Below are positions 11,423 through 18,256 of a stretch of 24,746 bases of DNA, in pieces. Made by a program: the position numbers and the translations under genes. The notes beneath the pieces are model-generated. The model was not told the DNA's origin and did no database searches. It saw nothing but the letters and a program-made list of their open reading frames with translations. Source of the stretch: JBGTNQ01 sp038212375. GTDB lineage: Bacteria; Patescibacteriota; Minisyncoccia; Phycocordibacterales; Zambryskibacteraceae. The stretch's first letter is position 1; the number at the start of each line of letters is the position of its first letter. The stretch is from NCBI GenBank assembly GCA_038212375.1, contig JBBQUO010000011.1, forward strand, positions 1 to 24,746. Reading direction: 5' to 3'.

Positions 11423-12547
11423 ATGATGAAAAATCAAACAAAAACTTTCCTAAAAGTTCTTATTCCTTTTCTTGTAGTTATGGTTGCATTTTTATCCGTC
11501 GCAAATTATGGAGTATATAGAGTTCTTGCACTTCTTTTCTCTCTTCAAAATCCTTCGCAGTTGATTATTCTTGGGACAATCCTTGGTCTGCTTTCGGTGG
11601 CATTCCTTCTCTCAACAATACTTGGTATGCAGTTCTATAATTTCTTTACACGCTCTATCTATACGATATCTGCAACTTGGATGGGTGCGTTTAGTTATCT
11701 TTTACTTGGCTCAATGTTATGCAGCCTTGTTATTCTTGTCACCGGCGGAGTTCCAACATACTTAGGATTAATATTCGTTAGTACCACTATTCTCGTGAGT
11801 CTGTATGGAATTTTCCACGCTCAAGATATACAGGTAAAAGAAGTCGAGGTACAAATCGCACATTTGCCTACTTTATGGCAGGGAAGAAGAGCTGTATGGA
11901 TTTCTGATATTCACCTTGGTCAGATATCAGGCAGATCGTTTATGCAAAAAGTAGTTGATCGTGTTTCAAAGATTCCCCACGACATTGTGTTTATTGGAGG
12001 GGATCTTTTTGATGGAACTTCCGCTCCAGATCTTCAAAACTTTGTACAGCCACTGCGAGATTTAACGGCGCCACTCGGCGTCTACTTCATCACTGGAAAT
12101 CATGAAGAGTTTGGTGATAATAGTAAATTTCTCAGTGCTGTACGATCTGTCGGCATCACAACAATTATCGATGAAAAAATTGAGATCGATGGCATGCAGA
12201 TTATCGGAGTTGACTATCATAATGCTGCACAGACAGAAGGTTTTCGTTCGATTCTCTCAAGCCTTAGTATAGACAAAGAGAAACCATCGATACTTCTCAA
12301 GCATGAACCAAAGGACATAGAGGTTGCACACGAGGCTGGAATTTCTTTCCAAATTTCTGGTCACACCCACAAAGCACAGCTTTGGCCACTTGAATATGTA
12401 GCAAGGCTTACATATAAGGGATTTGCGTATGGACTCAAAGCTTACAAAAATATGCAGGTATTTGTATCGAGCGGGGTAGGAACATGGGGACCACCTATGC
12501 GAGTGGGGACTGATAGTGAGGTAGTATTGTTTACTTTTACGCGATAA
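11423..12547 (+). CDS. Membrane-anchored metallophosphoesterase (YkuE/YaeI-like)
   Basis: Calcineurin-like phosphoesterase with an N-terminal membrane part. Spans lie at about 10-30, 47-67, 84-106 and 112-132. The catalytic domain from about 145 carries the complete metal-binding set: SDIHLG (D162, H164), GGDLFDG (D194), TGNHEE (N226, H227), KHEP (H294) and SGHTH (H314, H316). Length is 374 aa. Established: the YkuE/YaeI group acts on phosphoesters at the membrane, in some members on lipid substrates. The substrate here is unknown, and the active site probably lies on the outer side only if the number of spans is odd, which I cannot settle. The gene has no Shine-Dalgarno and no visible terminator. 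Confidence 0.88.
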   Translation: MMKNQTKTFLKVLIPFLVVMVAFLSVANYGVYRVLALLFSLQNPSQLIILGTILGLLSVAFLLSTILGMQFYNFFTRSIYTISATWMGAFSYLLLGSMLCSLVILVTGGVPTYLGLIFVSTTILVSLYGIFHAQDIQVKEVEVQIAHLPTLWQGRRAVWISDIHLGQISGRSFMQKVVDRVSKIPHDIVFIGGDLFDGTSAPDLQNFVQPLRDLTAPLGVYFITGNHEEFGDNSKFLSAVRSVGITTIIDEKIEIDGMQIIGVDYHNAAQTEGFRSILSSLSIDKEKPSILLKHEPKDIEVAHEAGISFQISGHTHKAQLWPLEYVARLTYKGFAYGLKAYKNMQVFVSSGVGTWGPPMRVGTDSEVVLFTFTR

Positions 12548-12559
12548 GAATTTCTTGTT

Positions 12560-12961
12560 TTATTTTTTCTTCTTATTTTGTTTTCGGAGTTCTTTGGACT
12601 TTTGTGTAATCGCCATGATACTGAGTACTGCGATATAGGTAGAAATCACTTCTCCTGGAATGGAGTAGTTGCTGTGCAGGATAATCTTTGCGATGAGCAC
12701 TCCTACCACGACGATAGTCCAGCCGTATACAAATAGCTCTCCTGGGTGTCTACCAGTTTTGTGGTCATGCCACAGAGTAAACTCTTTTACTCCGACGAAT
12801 ATCGTAAGGAGGGCGATGTAGATAACGAGAATGGAAGGGAGTATGTCACCGAGCGCGTGATCATGGAGGAAGTCATACACAATGGCAGCATAGGAAAGGA
12901 GACACCAAAAATTCGTCATGTATCGCCAAATTGAATCTTTGATGATAGGAACAGCGGTCAT
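12560..12961 (-). CDS. Small polytopic membrane protein of unknown function
   Basis: A 133-residue protein with four hydrophobic segments at about 14-32, 39-58, 75-94 and 104-118, and a very basic C terminus ending KKKK, which marks the cytoplasmic end. A conserved-looking loop, EFTLWHDHKTGRHPGELFVY, lies between spans 2 and 3. I do not recognise the family. The gene converges on the metallophosphoesterase gene with only 12 nt between stops and no hairpin. The start is supported by a TACACT -10 box exactly 7 nt upstream on the minus strand. Confidence 0.7.
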   Translation of the reverse strand: MTAVPIIKDSIWRYMTNFWCLLSYAAIVYDFLHDHALGDILPSILVIYIALLTIFVGVKEFTLWHDHKTGRHPGELFVYGWTIVVVGVLIAKIILHSNYSIPGEVISTYIAVLSIMAITQKSKELRKQNKKKK

Positions 12962-12968
12962 TGAATTT

Positions 12969-12974
12969 AGTGTA
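12969..12974 (-). promoter_or_regulatory. -10 box (leaderless type) of the 12961 minus-strand gene
   Basis: TACACT on the minus strand (12974-12969), followed by AAATTCA and the ATG. Confidence 0.5.
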
Positions 12975-13008
12975 CCATAATGAAAAATACATAAGTATTT
13001 AATAGTTT

Positions 13009-13048
13009 TTGACTTTTATATAAATTTGTCCTATCCTAGGGTACTAGG
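13009..13048 (+). promoter_or_regulatory. Promoter of the 13082/13303 pair with overlapping inverted repeat
   Basis: TTGACT (13009-13014), a 17-nt spacer and TATCCT (13032-13037). CCTAG-GGTA-CTAGG (13035-13048) overlaps the -10 and the start point and could be an operator. The leader is about 38 nt with AGGGA before ATG 13082. Confidence 0.6.
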
Positions 13049-13081
13049 AATGTACCATCACACCTACTTCAGGGATTGCTC

Positions 13082-13306
13082 ATGATCTACCATATGCCAG
13101 CGGCATCAAACCCTCAGGATTCAGTTTCATCTAAAAATTCTGATAAGTCCGTATGCTTACTCCCAGAAAAAACGTACAGTACAATTCTTGAGGAAAATCT
13201 TCGTGCTGAATTTACGAAAGCTGGAATCCCATTTCCTTTGGAGAGTATTGGTATGGCAGTTCAGGGTTACTACGAGTATTGCCGTCAAAACCGGAGAGAT
13301 CCATGA
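13082..13306 (+). CDS. Unknown small protein (74 aa), first of a coupled pair
   Basis: I do not recognise this protein. ATG 13082 is chosen because AGGGA sits 7-8 nt upstream; TTG 13076 is a poorer start. The protein begins MIYHMPAASNPQDSVSSKNS, a polar disordered-looking stretch of about 30 residues. A helical part, TYSTILEENLRAEFTKAG, and a C-terminal segment with Tyr and Cys (VQGYYEYCRQNRRDP) follow. There is no membrane span. Its stop overlaps the next start as ATGA, so the two genes are translationally coupled and probably act together. Confidence 0.6.
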   Translation: MIYHMPAASNPQDSVSSKNSDKSVCLLPEKTYSTILEENLRAEFTKAGIPFPLESIGMAVQGYYEYCRQNRRDP

Positions 13307-13608
13307 GTATCTACGACGATATTTATCGGCGAACCAATGAGGCTCAGCAAAAAGCACGAGAACAAGAAAACATTCGTTCTCAATCTCGAGCTCGTGGCGA
13401 TTGGCAGATGGCAAATGATGCACTTTATAACATGAGTGGGATTAACGGACTGCCCTCAAGTTACTGGGTGCATGTTCGTCAGAGAGCAAGGGAAAAAGGT
13501 GATAACGAACTTTCAAATTTAGCTCGCGATAAGGCAAATGAAGCTTCTCAAGAATCTTCAGGACCAATTCCACCATTTCCTGGTAGTGGGTGGGGTTTCC
13601 GTGTCTAA
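13303..13608 (+). CDS. Unknown small hydrophilic protein (101 aa), second of a coupled pair
   Basis: I do not recognise this protein. The start ATG 13303 overlaps the stop of the upstream gene (ATGA) and has GGAGAG 5 nt before it; an upstream in-frame start at 13279 is less likely. Residues about 1-40 are a strongly charged helix (SIYDDIYRRTNEAQQKAREQ). An aromatic stretch, MSGINGLPSSYWVHVRQRAREK, lies at about 45-66, and the C terminus is Gly/Pro-rich, ending PIPPFPGSGWGFRV. No membrane span or signal is seen. A terminator follows 13 nt after the stop. Confidence 0.62.
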   Translation: MSIYDDIYRRTNEAQQKAREQENIRSQSRARGDWQMANDALYNMSGINGLPSSYWVHVRQRAREKGDNELSNLARDKANEASQESSGPIPPFPGSGWGFRV

Positions 13609-13621
13609 GTGATTGTAGTTT

Positions 13622-13657
13622 AAACAGTGCAAACAGAAATGTTTGCACTGTTTCTTT
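13622..13657 (+). terminator. Terminator of the 13082/13303 operon
   Basis: AAACAGTGCAAACA / TGTTTGCACTGTTT, a perfect 14-bp stem, closes loop GAAA and is followed by CTTTT. Confidence 0.87.
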
Positions 13658-13732
13658 TATATTCAGACCTATTTAATTAAATTCTGTCAATGTATGACTT
13701 CTGGTATCTCAACGTCTTATAAAATGTGGTGG

Positions 13733-13738
13733 TACAAT
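13733..13738 (+). promoter_or_regulatory. Probable -10 box upstream of the DUF5666 gene
   Basis: TACAAT preceded by TGGTGG. It lies 87 nt before the DUF5666 start but exactly 7 nt before a GTG at 13746 that opens a 27-codon frame. Confidence 0.4.
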
Positions 13739-13745
13739 AAAAGGA

Positions 13746-13829
13746 GTGCACCAAGACTGCGTTCACTACCGTATAGTACACCAGAGCTTTGTTATCAATG
13801 TATCTATATCAATCAAAATTTATTTATGA
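13746..13829 (+). CDS. Possible leaderless upstream reading frame (27 codons)
   Basis: GTG 13746 lies 7 nt after TACAAT, the same spacing as the leaderless starts elsewhere in the window. The frame runs 27 codons (VHQDCVHYRIVHQSFVINVS and on) and its TGA at 13827-13829 overlaps the ATG of the DUF5666 gene as ATGA. If translated, it would couple translation to the downstream start, which has no Shine-Dalgarno. The peptide itself looks random. This rests on spacing alone. Confidence 0.22.
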   Translation: MHQDCVHYRIVHQSFVINVSISIKIYL

Positions 13830-14761
13830 AAAATAGCATATTAGTAGGATTACTTATGGCACTTGTGATTATGGGATCATTCGGTTTTTCCGGTGGCTCA
13901 GTCCGCGCAGAGTCAAATGATGGAGGTGCTCAAGTCCAAGCGAATGTCTCTACGGAGGGACATGGTCTTGGTATCCGTGGCAAGATTATGAATTTCCTAG
14001 GACTCAATAAACCAAATGGAGGTGATGAACAAGGCCAAGGAAATAGTGAAAGCCGAGGTGGAATTATGAATAATAGTTTTCGAGGTATAGTGGGTACTGT
14101 GACAGGACTGACCGGGAGCACTATCACTGTTGAAAGTAAGCGAGCTACTACCACTATTACATTTTCAGTCGATGCTACAAACGCTAAGTTTGTAAAAGAT
14201 AAAGCAACAACAACACTTGCAAGTATTCTTGTTGGAGACACTGTCGCTGTAAGTGGTCAGGTAACTGGTACTACTGTCAGTGCAACTCTCGTTATCGATG
14301 GAAAGTTTCCAATGATGCTTGAAAAACGAGAAGAGAAAAAAAATGATAGACAGGAAAATCGTGGTCAAGGAATCATGGGAAGAGGAATCGCAGGTACTGT
14401 TACTGCAGTTTCCGGAAATAGTCTTACTGTTACAGCCCTTCATGCAAGCACTACAACAGGTATCGTATATACCGTTGATGCAACCAATGCGAAAATCTTT
14501 AAAAACAAAGCCACCACTACTATCACTAGTATTCTCGTCGGAGATACGGTACAAGTAGAAGGCACTATGACTGGCACTACTGTCGTTGCAAAGGCGATTC
14601 GTGATGGGGTACTACCACAAACGTGGGACAAAAGTAGACATGATGGAAAAGATTCTATGATGCATGGTACTTCTACTCCTTCTCATGGAGAAGGTAGATC
14701 ACGAGTAAGTGCTGCGTTTGAATCAATGGGTCAATTCTTCAGACATATGTTCGGTTTCTAG
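13826..14761 (+). CDS. Secreted protein with two tandem DUF5666 domains
   Basis: A 311-residue exported protein. The signal peptide spans about 1-28 (MKNSILVGLLMALVIMGSFG, with cleavage probably near VRAES). A Gly/Asn-rich linker leads to two homologous beta domains at about 86-162 and 186-264. Each begins RGI(V/A)GTVT and contains ST-T-(F/Y)-(S/T)VDATNAK, then KATTT and SILVGDTV-V-G-(V/M)TGTTV. This is the DUF5666 pattern (an OB-like, all-beta domain). The C-terminal tail is Ser/His/Gly-rich, ending SMGQFFRHMFGF. The function of the domain is unknown; an outer-surface or cell-wall role is inferred. ATG 13826 is chosen because it begins the signal peptide. Confidence 0.82.
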   Translation: MKNSILVGLLMALVIMGSFGFSGGSVRAESNDGGAQVQANVSTEGHGLGIRGKIMNFLGLNKPNGGDEQGQGNSESRGGIMNNSFRGIVGTVTGLTGSTITVESKRATTTITFSVDATNAKFVKDKATTTLASILVGDTVAVSGQVTGTTVSATLVIDGKFPMMLEKREEKKNDRQENRGQGIMGRGIAGTVTAVSGNSLTVTALHASTTTGIVYTVDATNAKIFKNKATTTITSILVGDTVQVEGTMTGTTVVAKAIRDGVLPQTWDKSRHDGKDSMMHGTSTPSHGEGRSRVSAAFESMGQFFRHMFGF

Positions 14762-14792
14762 GTTTAGCACAAAAGTCCTACAGGTTATGAGG

Positions 14793-14820
14793 CAAAAAAC
14801 TCCGTTTTACGAGTTTTTTG
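14793..14820 (+). terminator. Terminator after the DUF5666 gene
   Basis: CAAAAAACTC / GAGTTTTTTG (10 bp) closes loop CGTTTTAC. The stem itself supplies the T-run. It is weaker than the other terminators in the window. Confidence 0.6.
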
Positions 14821-14877
14821 TTGCAGGTACTATTGTATAGCAACACAAGTCCAGCTTTACAGGCTTATTCGCTCCTC

Positions 14878-14883
14878 TATACT
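14878..14883 (+). promoter_or_regulatory. -10 box (leaderless type) of the 14890 gene
   Basis: TATACT, followed by GTAGGT and ATG 14890 (6 nt). Confidence 0.55.
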
Positions 14884-14889
14884 GTAGGT

Positions 14890-16044
14890 ATGAAAATACG
14901 GATATATACCTTTGTGGGGTTCGTTCTTAGTCTTCTTTTGCTCTGTGCGCCCATGGGGGCTAACGCGGCAGAATTTGGCCTAGGAGAGCAATATTCACTC
15001 CTCCATGGACAAACAGTAAAAAGTGATCTTTATGTCGCAGGAGGCATGGCTACACTTGTTGGTAATGTACTAGGGGACGCGAGTCTCTTTGGAGGTAATG
15101 TGTTTGTAGGAAGTGCAGTTTCGGGAAATGTAAATCTTGTCGGAGGTACTGTTGATGTGATTGGTGGCACAATTGGTCAAAATATTCGTATCGCTTCAGG
15201 AAAGTCACTTATTCGTACAGTTGTAGAAAAAGATATCGTTATTGCATCGGGAAACTTGGAGCTTCTTGATCTGTCTATAGTAAGTGGTGATGTTGATATT
15301 GCGGTCGGAAAAGCTGTTCTTGGTGGTGAAATAAAAGGTGGAGTTCGAGGTGTTGCTGGGAACCTTACGATAAATGGTATTGTTCGTGGTGATGTACGGG
15401 TGACAGCTGACAATATTACTCTTGGTCCGAATGCTGAAATTGACGGTTCATTTATTTATTCATCATCAAAGCCTGCAACAATAGCGCAAGGTGCTGTGAT
15501 TAAAAAAGAAAACACTTTTACTCAAGTTGATACACGTTCTCGCGCAGAAAGACTCGTACCAACACTTTGGGGTACATGGATTTTGATTAAATTTATCATT
15601 CTTCTTGTTTCTGCACTCGTCATCCAAGGGATTTTCCAGTCTATCTCAAAGCGCTTGGTCCGTACTGCACTCGAGTCTCCGAAGTGGAGTATTGTACGAG
15701 GATTTCTTGTTTTAGTTGCAGTGCCATGTGCACTAACTCTCGTTCTCCTTACTTTTATTGGTATTCCTTTTGTTATTCTTGGTGGCTCTGCATACGTGTT
15801 ATTTATGATGCTTGCATATCTCTTTAGCCCGATCGTTCTTGGGTCACTTATCTTCAAATATACTCAAAAAAACGATGCGATTGTAACAAACTGGAAAAGT
15901 ATCGTGACAGGGGTTTGTGCTTTTATGATTCTATCGCCCCTCTCATGGTTTGGGACTGCTATTCAGTCGATATTATTTCTCGTAACTCTCGGAGCCATTT
16001 ACCATGTTCTTTTTGAACAGTTTATCCGGGCCCGTGAGTACTAG
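14890..16044 (+). CDS. Exported bactofilin-like beta-helix protein with C-terminal membrane domain
   Basis: A 384-residue protein. The signal peptide (about 1-27) ends ANAAEFG. Residues about 35-195 form a right-handed beta-helix-like region with repeated short strands and Gly/Asn turns (SDLYVAGGMATLVGNVLGDA, SGNVNLVGGTVDVIGG, IRGDV- and GDVDIAVGKAV-type units), similar to polymer-forming bactofilins. Residues about 228-380 hold four to five hydrophobic segments. The combination of an exported beta-helix and a polytopic tail is found in uncharacterised envelope proteins. Inference: the helix lies outside the membrane and may form a scaffold. ATG 14890 begins the signal peptide and lies 6 nt after TATACT; the 72-nt in-frame upstream extension is rejected. 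Confidence 0.8.
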   Translation: MKIRIYTFVGFVLSLLLLCAPMGANAAEFGLGEQYSLLHGQTVKSDLYVAGGMATLVGNVLGDASLFGGNVFVGSAVSGNVNLVGGTVDVIGGTIGQNIRIASGKSLIRTVVEKDIVIASGNLELLDLSIVSGDVDIAVGKAVLGGEIKGGVRGVAGNLTINGIVRGDVRVTADNITLGPNAEIDGSFIYSSSKPATIAQGAVIKKENTFTQVDTRSRAERLVPTLWGTWILIKFIILLVSALVIQGIFQSISKRLVRTALESPKWSIVRGFLVLVAVPCALTLVLLTFIGIPFVILGGSAYVLFMMLAYLFSPIVLGSLIFKYTQKNDAIVTNWKSIVTGVCAFMILSPLSWFGTAIQSILFLVTLGAIYHVLFEQFIRAREY

Positions 16045-16064
16045 TAAGTCTCCCAAGCCCTTCG

Positions 16065-16073
16065 TGCTATAAT
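16065..16073 (+). promoter_or_regulatory. Extended -10 promoter of the 16083 operon
   Basis: TGC-TATAAT at 16065-16073 ends 9 nt before ATG 16083 and 12 nt before the in-frame ATG 16086. The transcript would be leaderless or nearly so. Confidence 0.65.
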
Positions 16074-16082
16074 GATTTTGGT

Positions 16083-16349
16083 ATGATGAAATCAGATATA
16101 TTTTTTATGGTTACTACGGTTTCGATTGTGCTTGTCACAATTGGGATTTCTGTGGCACTCATCTACCTCATCAGAATTCTTCGTGATGCAAACAAAGTAT
16201 CACAAGTTGTAAGGAATGAGGGAGAGGAAATCATAGGAGGTATTACAAAGGCTCGTGAAGAAATAACAGAAAAGGGCTTTGATCTTTTCAGCATAGCAAA
16301 AACAATGATGGGTCTTATTACTAAAAAAAAGCGTACACGAAAAAAATAA
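16083..16349 (+). CDS. Small single-span membrane protein (88 aa)
   Basis: An 88-residue protein with one membrane span (about 8-30, MVTTVSIVLVTIGISVALIYLI). A charged amphipathic helix follows (about 32-65), and the C terminus ends KKKRTRKK. The plan is that of a membrane-anchored cytoplasmic helix, resembling the small DUF948/YtxH-type proteins of other bacteria. No function can be assigned. It is the first of two closely spaced genes, with 4 nt to the next start. Confidence 0.72.
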   Translation: MMKSDIFFMVTTVSIVLVTIGISVALIYLIRILRDANKVSQVVRNEGEEIIGGITKAREEITEKGFDLFSIAKTMMGLITKKKRTRKK

Positions 16350-16353
16350 CAGT

Positions 16354-16734
16354 ATGGCAAAAAAACAAGAGCAGAAAGGAGGTGGAGCAGTAGGAGCAAT
16401 TATTGGAGCAGGAGTTCTTGCGGCAGCTGCAGGAGTATATTTTCTCTATGGAAGTAAAGACGCAACAAAGAATCGCAAAGTGATAAAAGGTTGGGTTCTT
16501 CGTGCAAAGGGAGAGGTTATCGACGCCCTCGAAAATGTGCGCGAGGTAAATGAAGAAAAGTACCATGCAGCGATCGATAAAGTTATGAAGAAATATGCTC
16601 AGATGAAGTCTATTGACCCGAAGGAAGTAGAAGCTCTCGGTAAGGACATGAAGCGACACTGGAAGAGTTTTAAGGGAGATCTTGTAAAAGTTACTAAGGT
16701 TTCAAAAAAGATAGTGAAGAAAGCGGTCGCATAG
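16354..16734 (+). CDS. YtxH-like single-span membrane protein
   Basis: A 126-residue protein: a short basic N terminus, a Gly/Ala-rich span at about 10-32 (AVGAIIGAGVLAAAAGVYFL), then YGSKDATKNRKVIKGW and long Lys-rich helices to the end. The glycine-rich span followed by an S-x-x-A-x-K-x-R stretch and a helical tail resembles YtxH-domain stress proteins. It is probably co-transcribed with the single-span protein 4 nt upstream; paired charged helices could interact at the membrane surface. The tail holds clear heptad-like regions (about 52-80 and 88-120). Confidence 0.68.
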   Translation: MAKKQEQKGGGAVGAIIGAGVLAAAAGVYFLYGSKDATKNRKVIKGWVLRAKGEVIDALENVREVNEEKYHAAIDKVMKKYAQMKSIDPKEVEALGKDMKRHWKSFKGDLVKVTKVSKKIVKKAVA

Positions 16735-16767
16735 TATACTTGCCGTATTAATAGTAACTAAAAGGAA

Positions 16768-16941
16768 ATGTCACATTTTGTATGCGAAGGGGATTGCAAG
16801 GGAGTTGCTGATCAGGCAGGGATTTGTCAGTCAGACTTTTGCAACAAGAAAGGTGAAGATCTTATAATTTGTGGATGTGAAGATGGGGAACATAAGAATG
16901 AAAAGTCCCAAGATTCTAGTCCAGAAATTGAATCAGCTTAA
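16768..16941 (+). CDS. Small cysteine-rich protein (57 aa), probable metal binder
   Basis: A 57-residue protein starting MSHFVCEGDCKGVADQAGIC. Seen: Cys at 6, 10, 20, 25, 35 and 37 (C-x3-C ... C-x4-C ... C-x-C), followed by an acidic, Ser-rich tail. The first 45 residues look like a compact zinc-binding or disulfide-bonded module. Small proteins beginning M-S-H-F-V-C-x-G-x-C are, from memory, typical of Parcubacteria; the function is unknown. The start is preceded by AAAGGA very close to the ATG. The TAA stop forms the left end of the 54-nt terminator palindrome. Confidence 0.75.
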   Translation: MSHFVCEGDCKGVADQAGICQSDFCNKKGEDLIICGCEDGEHKNEKSQDSSPEIESA

Positions 16942-16992
16942 CTACACAAAAAATCACCCCGAGTATACTCGGGGTGATTTTTTGTGTAGTTA
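16939..16992. terminator. 54-nt perfect palindromic terminator including both stop codons
   Basis: Both halves are exactly complementary: TAACTACACAAAAAATCACC plus CCGAG, then TATA, then the mirror half. It serves both the Cys-rich gene (plus) and the MFS gene (minus). The TAA stops of both genes are the outermost three bases at each end. The core A-run/T-run with a GAGTATACTC centre is a normal bidirectional terminator; the outer TAACTACAC / GTGTAGTTA arms are extra. Confidence 0.92.
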
Positions 16993-18159
16993 TTTTGTAT
17001 CAATAAGGTTTCTCCCGCAGAATATACCGAAGACAACCACGACACCAAGCACAGTAAACATAAATGAGAAGGGTAAGACAGCAATACATGCGGTAGCAAG
17101 AAGTGGTGCAAATATATATCCGAGAGAGTGAGTGGTGCGAAACAAGCTAATCCAGTCGCTATCTCCTCCCACCACCTGCTTAAAGAAATAGCTTTCTGTC
17201 GTAATTTCTACAAAACTCGCTCCTACACGCGATAGGAATAGGACGCTTGTCCATAATATGAAGGATTGCGTAACAAGAAGAGGCATCAAAAAAAGCGATA
17301 GCATCATAACAATAAAACCAAAAATCATAAACTCTTTTTCTCCATATCTGTCGTCTGCAAGTTTACCAATAGGGATTTCGAATATAATAAACGGCAACAA
17401 CATGATGGTGAACATTAATCCAATCTCTTTCCAGTCGAACCCAATGTATTCATGTAGGTATATTGGCGTATAAATAATCATCCACGCATAAAATATTTGA
17501 AGTATAAGTTGTGCCCCAGTAACCCACTTTACATTTTCGTGCCTCAGAAGTCCTTTTACAGATTTCCATGTTTCAAAATGCGCAGGAGGCTCTACATTAG
17601 TATCTCGCAGACCACTAATAATAATTAAGAGAAGCGGAACAATGAGAATTGCAGAGATAGTATAAACGGATGAATAATTATCACCAGAAACAATCAGTCC
17701 AATAATAATTGGAGAAATTACCAGAGTTGCGTTTGAAATAGTGAGATAAAGACTCCGCATCCTTCCAGTACGACCCTCTTCTTTTGTGGCATTTTCAAGG
17801 AAGATATCGAGAGAAAGCAGTATCGTAGCAACGATAACTTGGTGGATTGTAAAGAAAAATCCTGCAGAAAGAGCATTATGTGCAAATATCAATCCACCTA
17901 TTGCAATACCTTCAAGTGCTACTGATATAAGAAGAAAATGGTAGACACCAATTTTTCGGATGATGCGCGGAGCCATGAGAAACAAAATGACGTTGAGTGC
18001 TGCACCTCCGGAGTAAAGAAAGCTCAGTTGTGCATTCGAAAAAAACTGAGAAAGAAACGAAGAGTTTACGTAAATAATAAGATAATAGTGGAATGACAGC
18101 AGAAGGTTTCCAATATATATTGTTGAAAGGGTGGTATTTCGTTTGAGAAAATCAATCAT
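16990..18159 (-). CDS. Major facilitator superfamily transporter
   Basis: A 389-residue membrane protein with about 12 hydrophobic segments, the length and pattern of MFS permeases. Family cues include APRIIRKIG after the second span region, GRTGRMRSLYLTISNATLVI in the middle of the first half, and FEIPIGKLADDRYGEKEFMI in the second half. The last matches the MFS loop motif G-x-(L/F)-x-D-(R/K)-x-G-x-(R/K). The substrate is unknown; it resembles drug- or solute-efflux members. The start at 18159 (MIDFLKRNTT) is preferred because a TATAAT box lies 15 nt upstream on the minus strand, whereas the longer frame to 18210 would begin upstream of that box with TTG. Confidence 0.85.
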   Translation of the reverse strand: MIDFLKRNTTLSTIYIGNLLLSFHYYLIIYVNSSFLSQFFSNAQLSFLYSGGAALNVILFLMAPRIIRKIGVYHFLLISVALEGIAIGGLIFAHNALSAGFFFTIHQVIVATILLSLDIFLENATKEEGRTGRMRSLYLTISNATLVISPIIIGLIVSGDNYSSVYTISAILIVPLLLIIISGLRDTNVEPPAHFETWKSVKGLLRHENVKWVTGAQLILQIFYAWMIIYTPIYLHEYIGFDWKEIGLMFTIMLLPFIIFEIPIGKLADDRYGEKEFMIFGFIVMMLSLFLMPLLVTQSFILWTSVLFLSRVGASFVEITTESYFFKQVVGGDSDWISLFRTTHSLGYIFAPLLATACIAVLPFSFMFTVLGVVVVFGIFCGRNLIDTK

Positions 18160-18174
18160 TGTCTTGGTAAAAGT

Positions 18175-18180
18175 ATTATA
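18175..18180 (-). promoter_or_regulatory. -10 box of the MFS gene
   Basis: TATAAT on the minus strand (18180-18175), preceded by TGCTG. The expected leader is only about 8 nt. Confidence 0.6.
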
Positions 18181-18212
18181 CAGCACAGAAGAAATATTTT
18201 TCCACAACAAAT

Positions 18213-18240
18213 CGCCCGCGCACTTTTTAGTGCGCGGGCG
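18213..18240. terminator. GC-rich hairpin after the 18257 gene
   Basis: CGCCCGCGCACT / AGTGCGCGGGCG, a perfect 12-bp stem, closes a 4-nt loop. On the minus strand the following run is poor (ATTTGTTG), so termination may be partial, with read-through toward the MFS gene. Confidence 0.75.
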
Positions 18241-18256
18241 TTCCCCTTTTTGAGAC

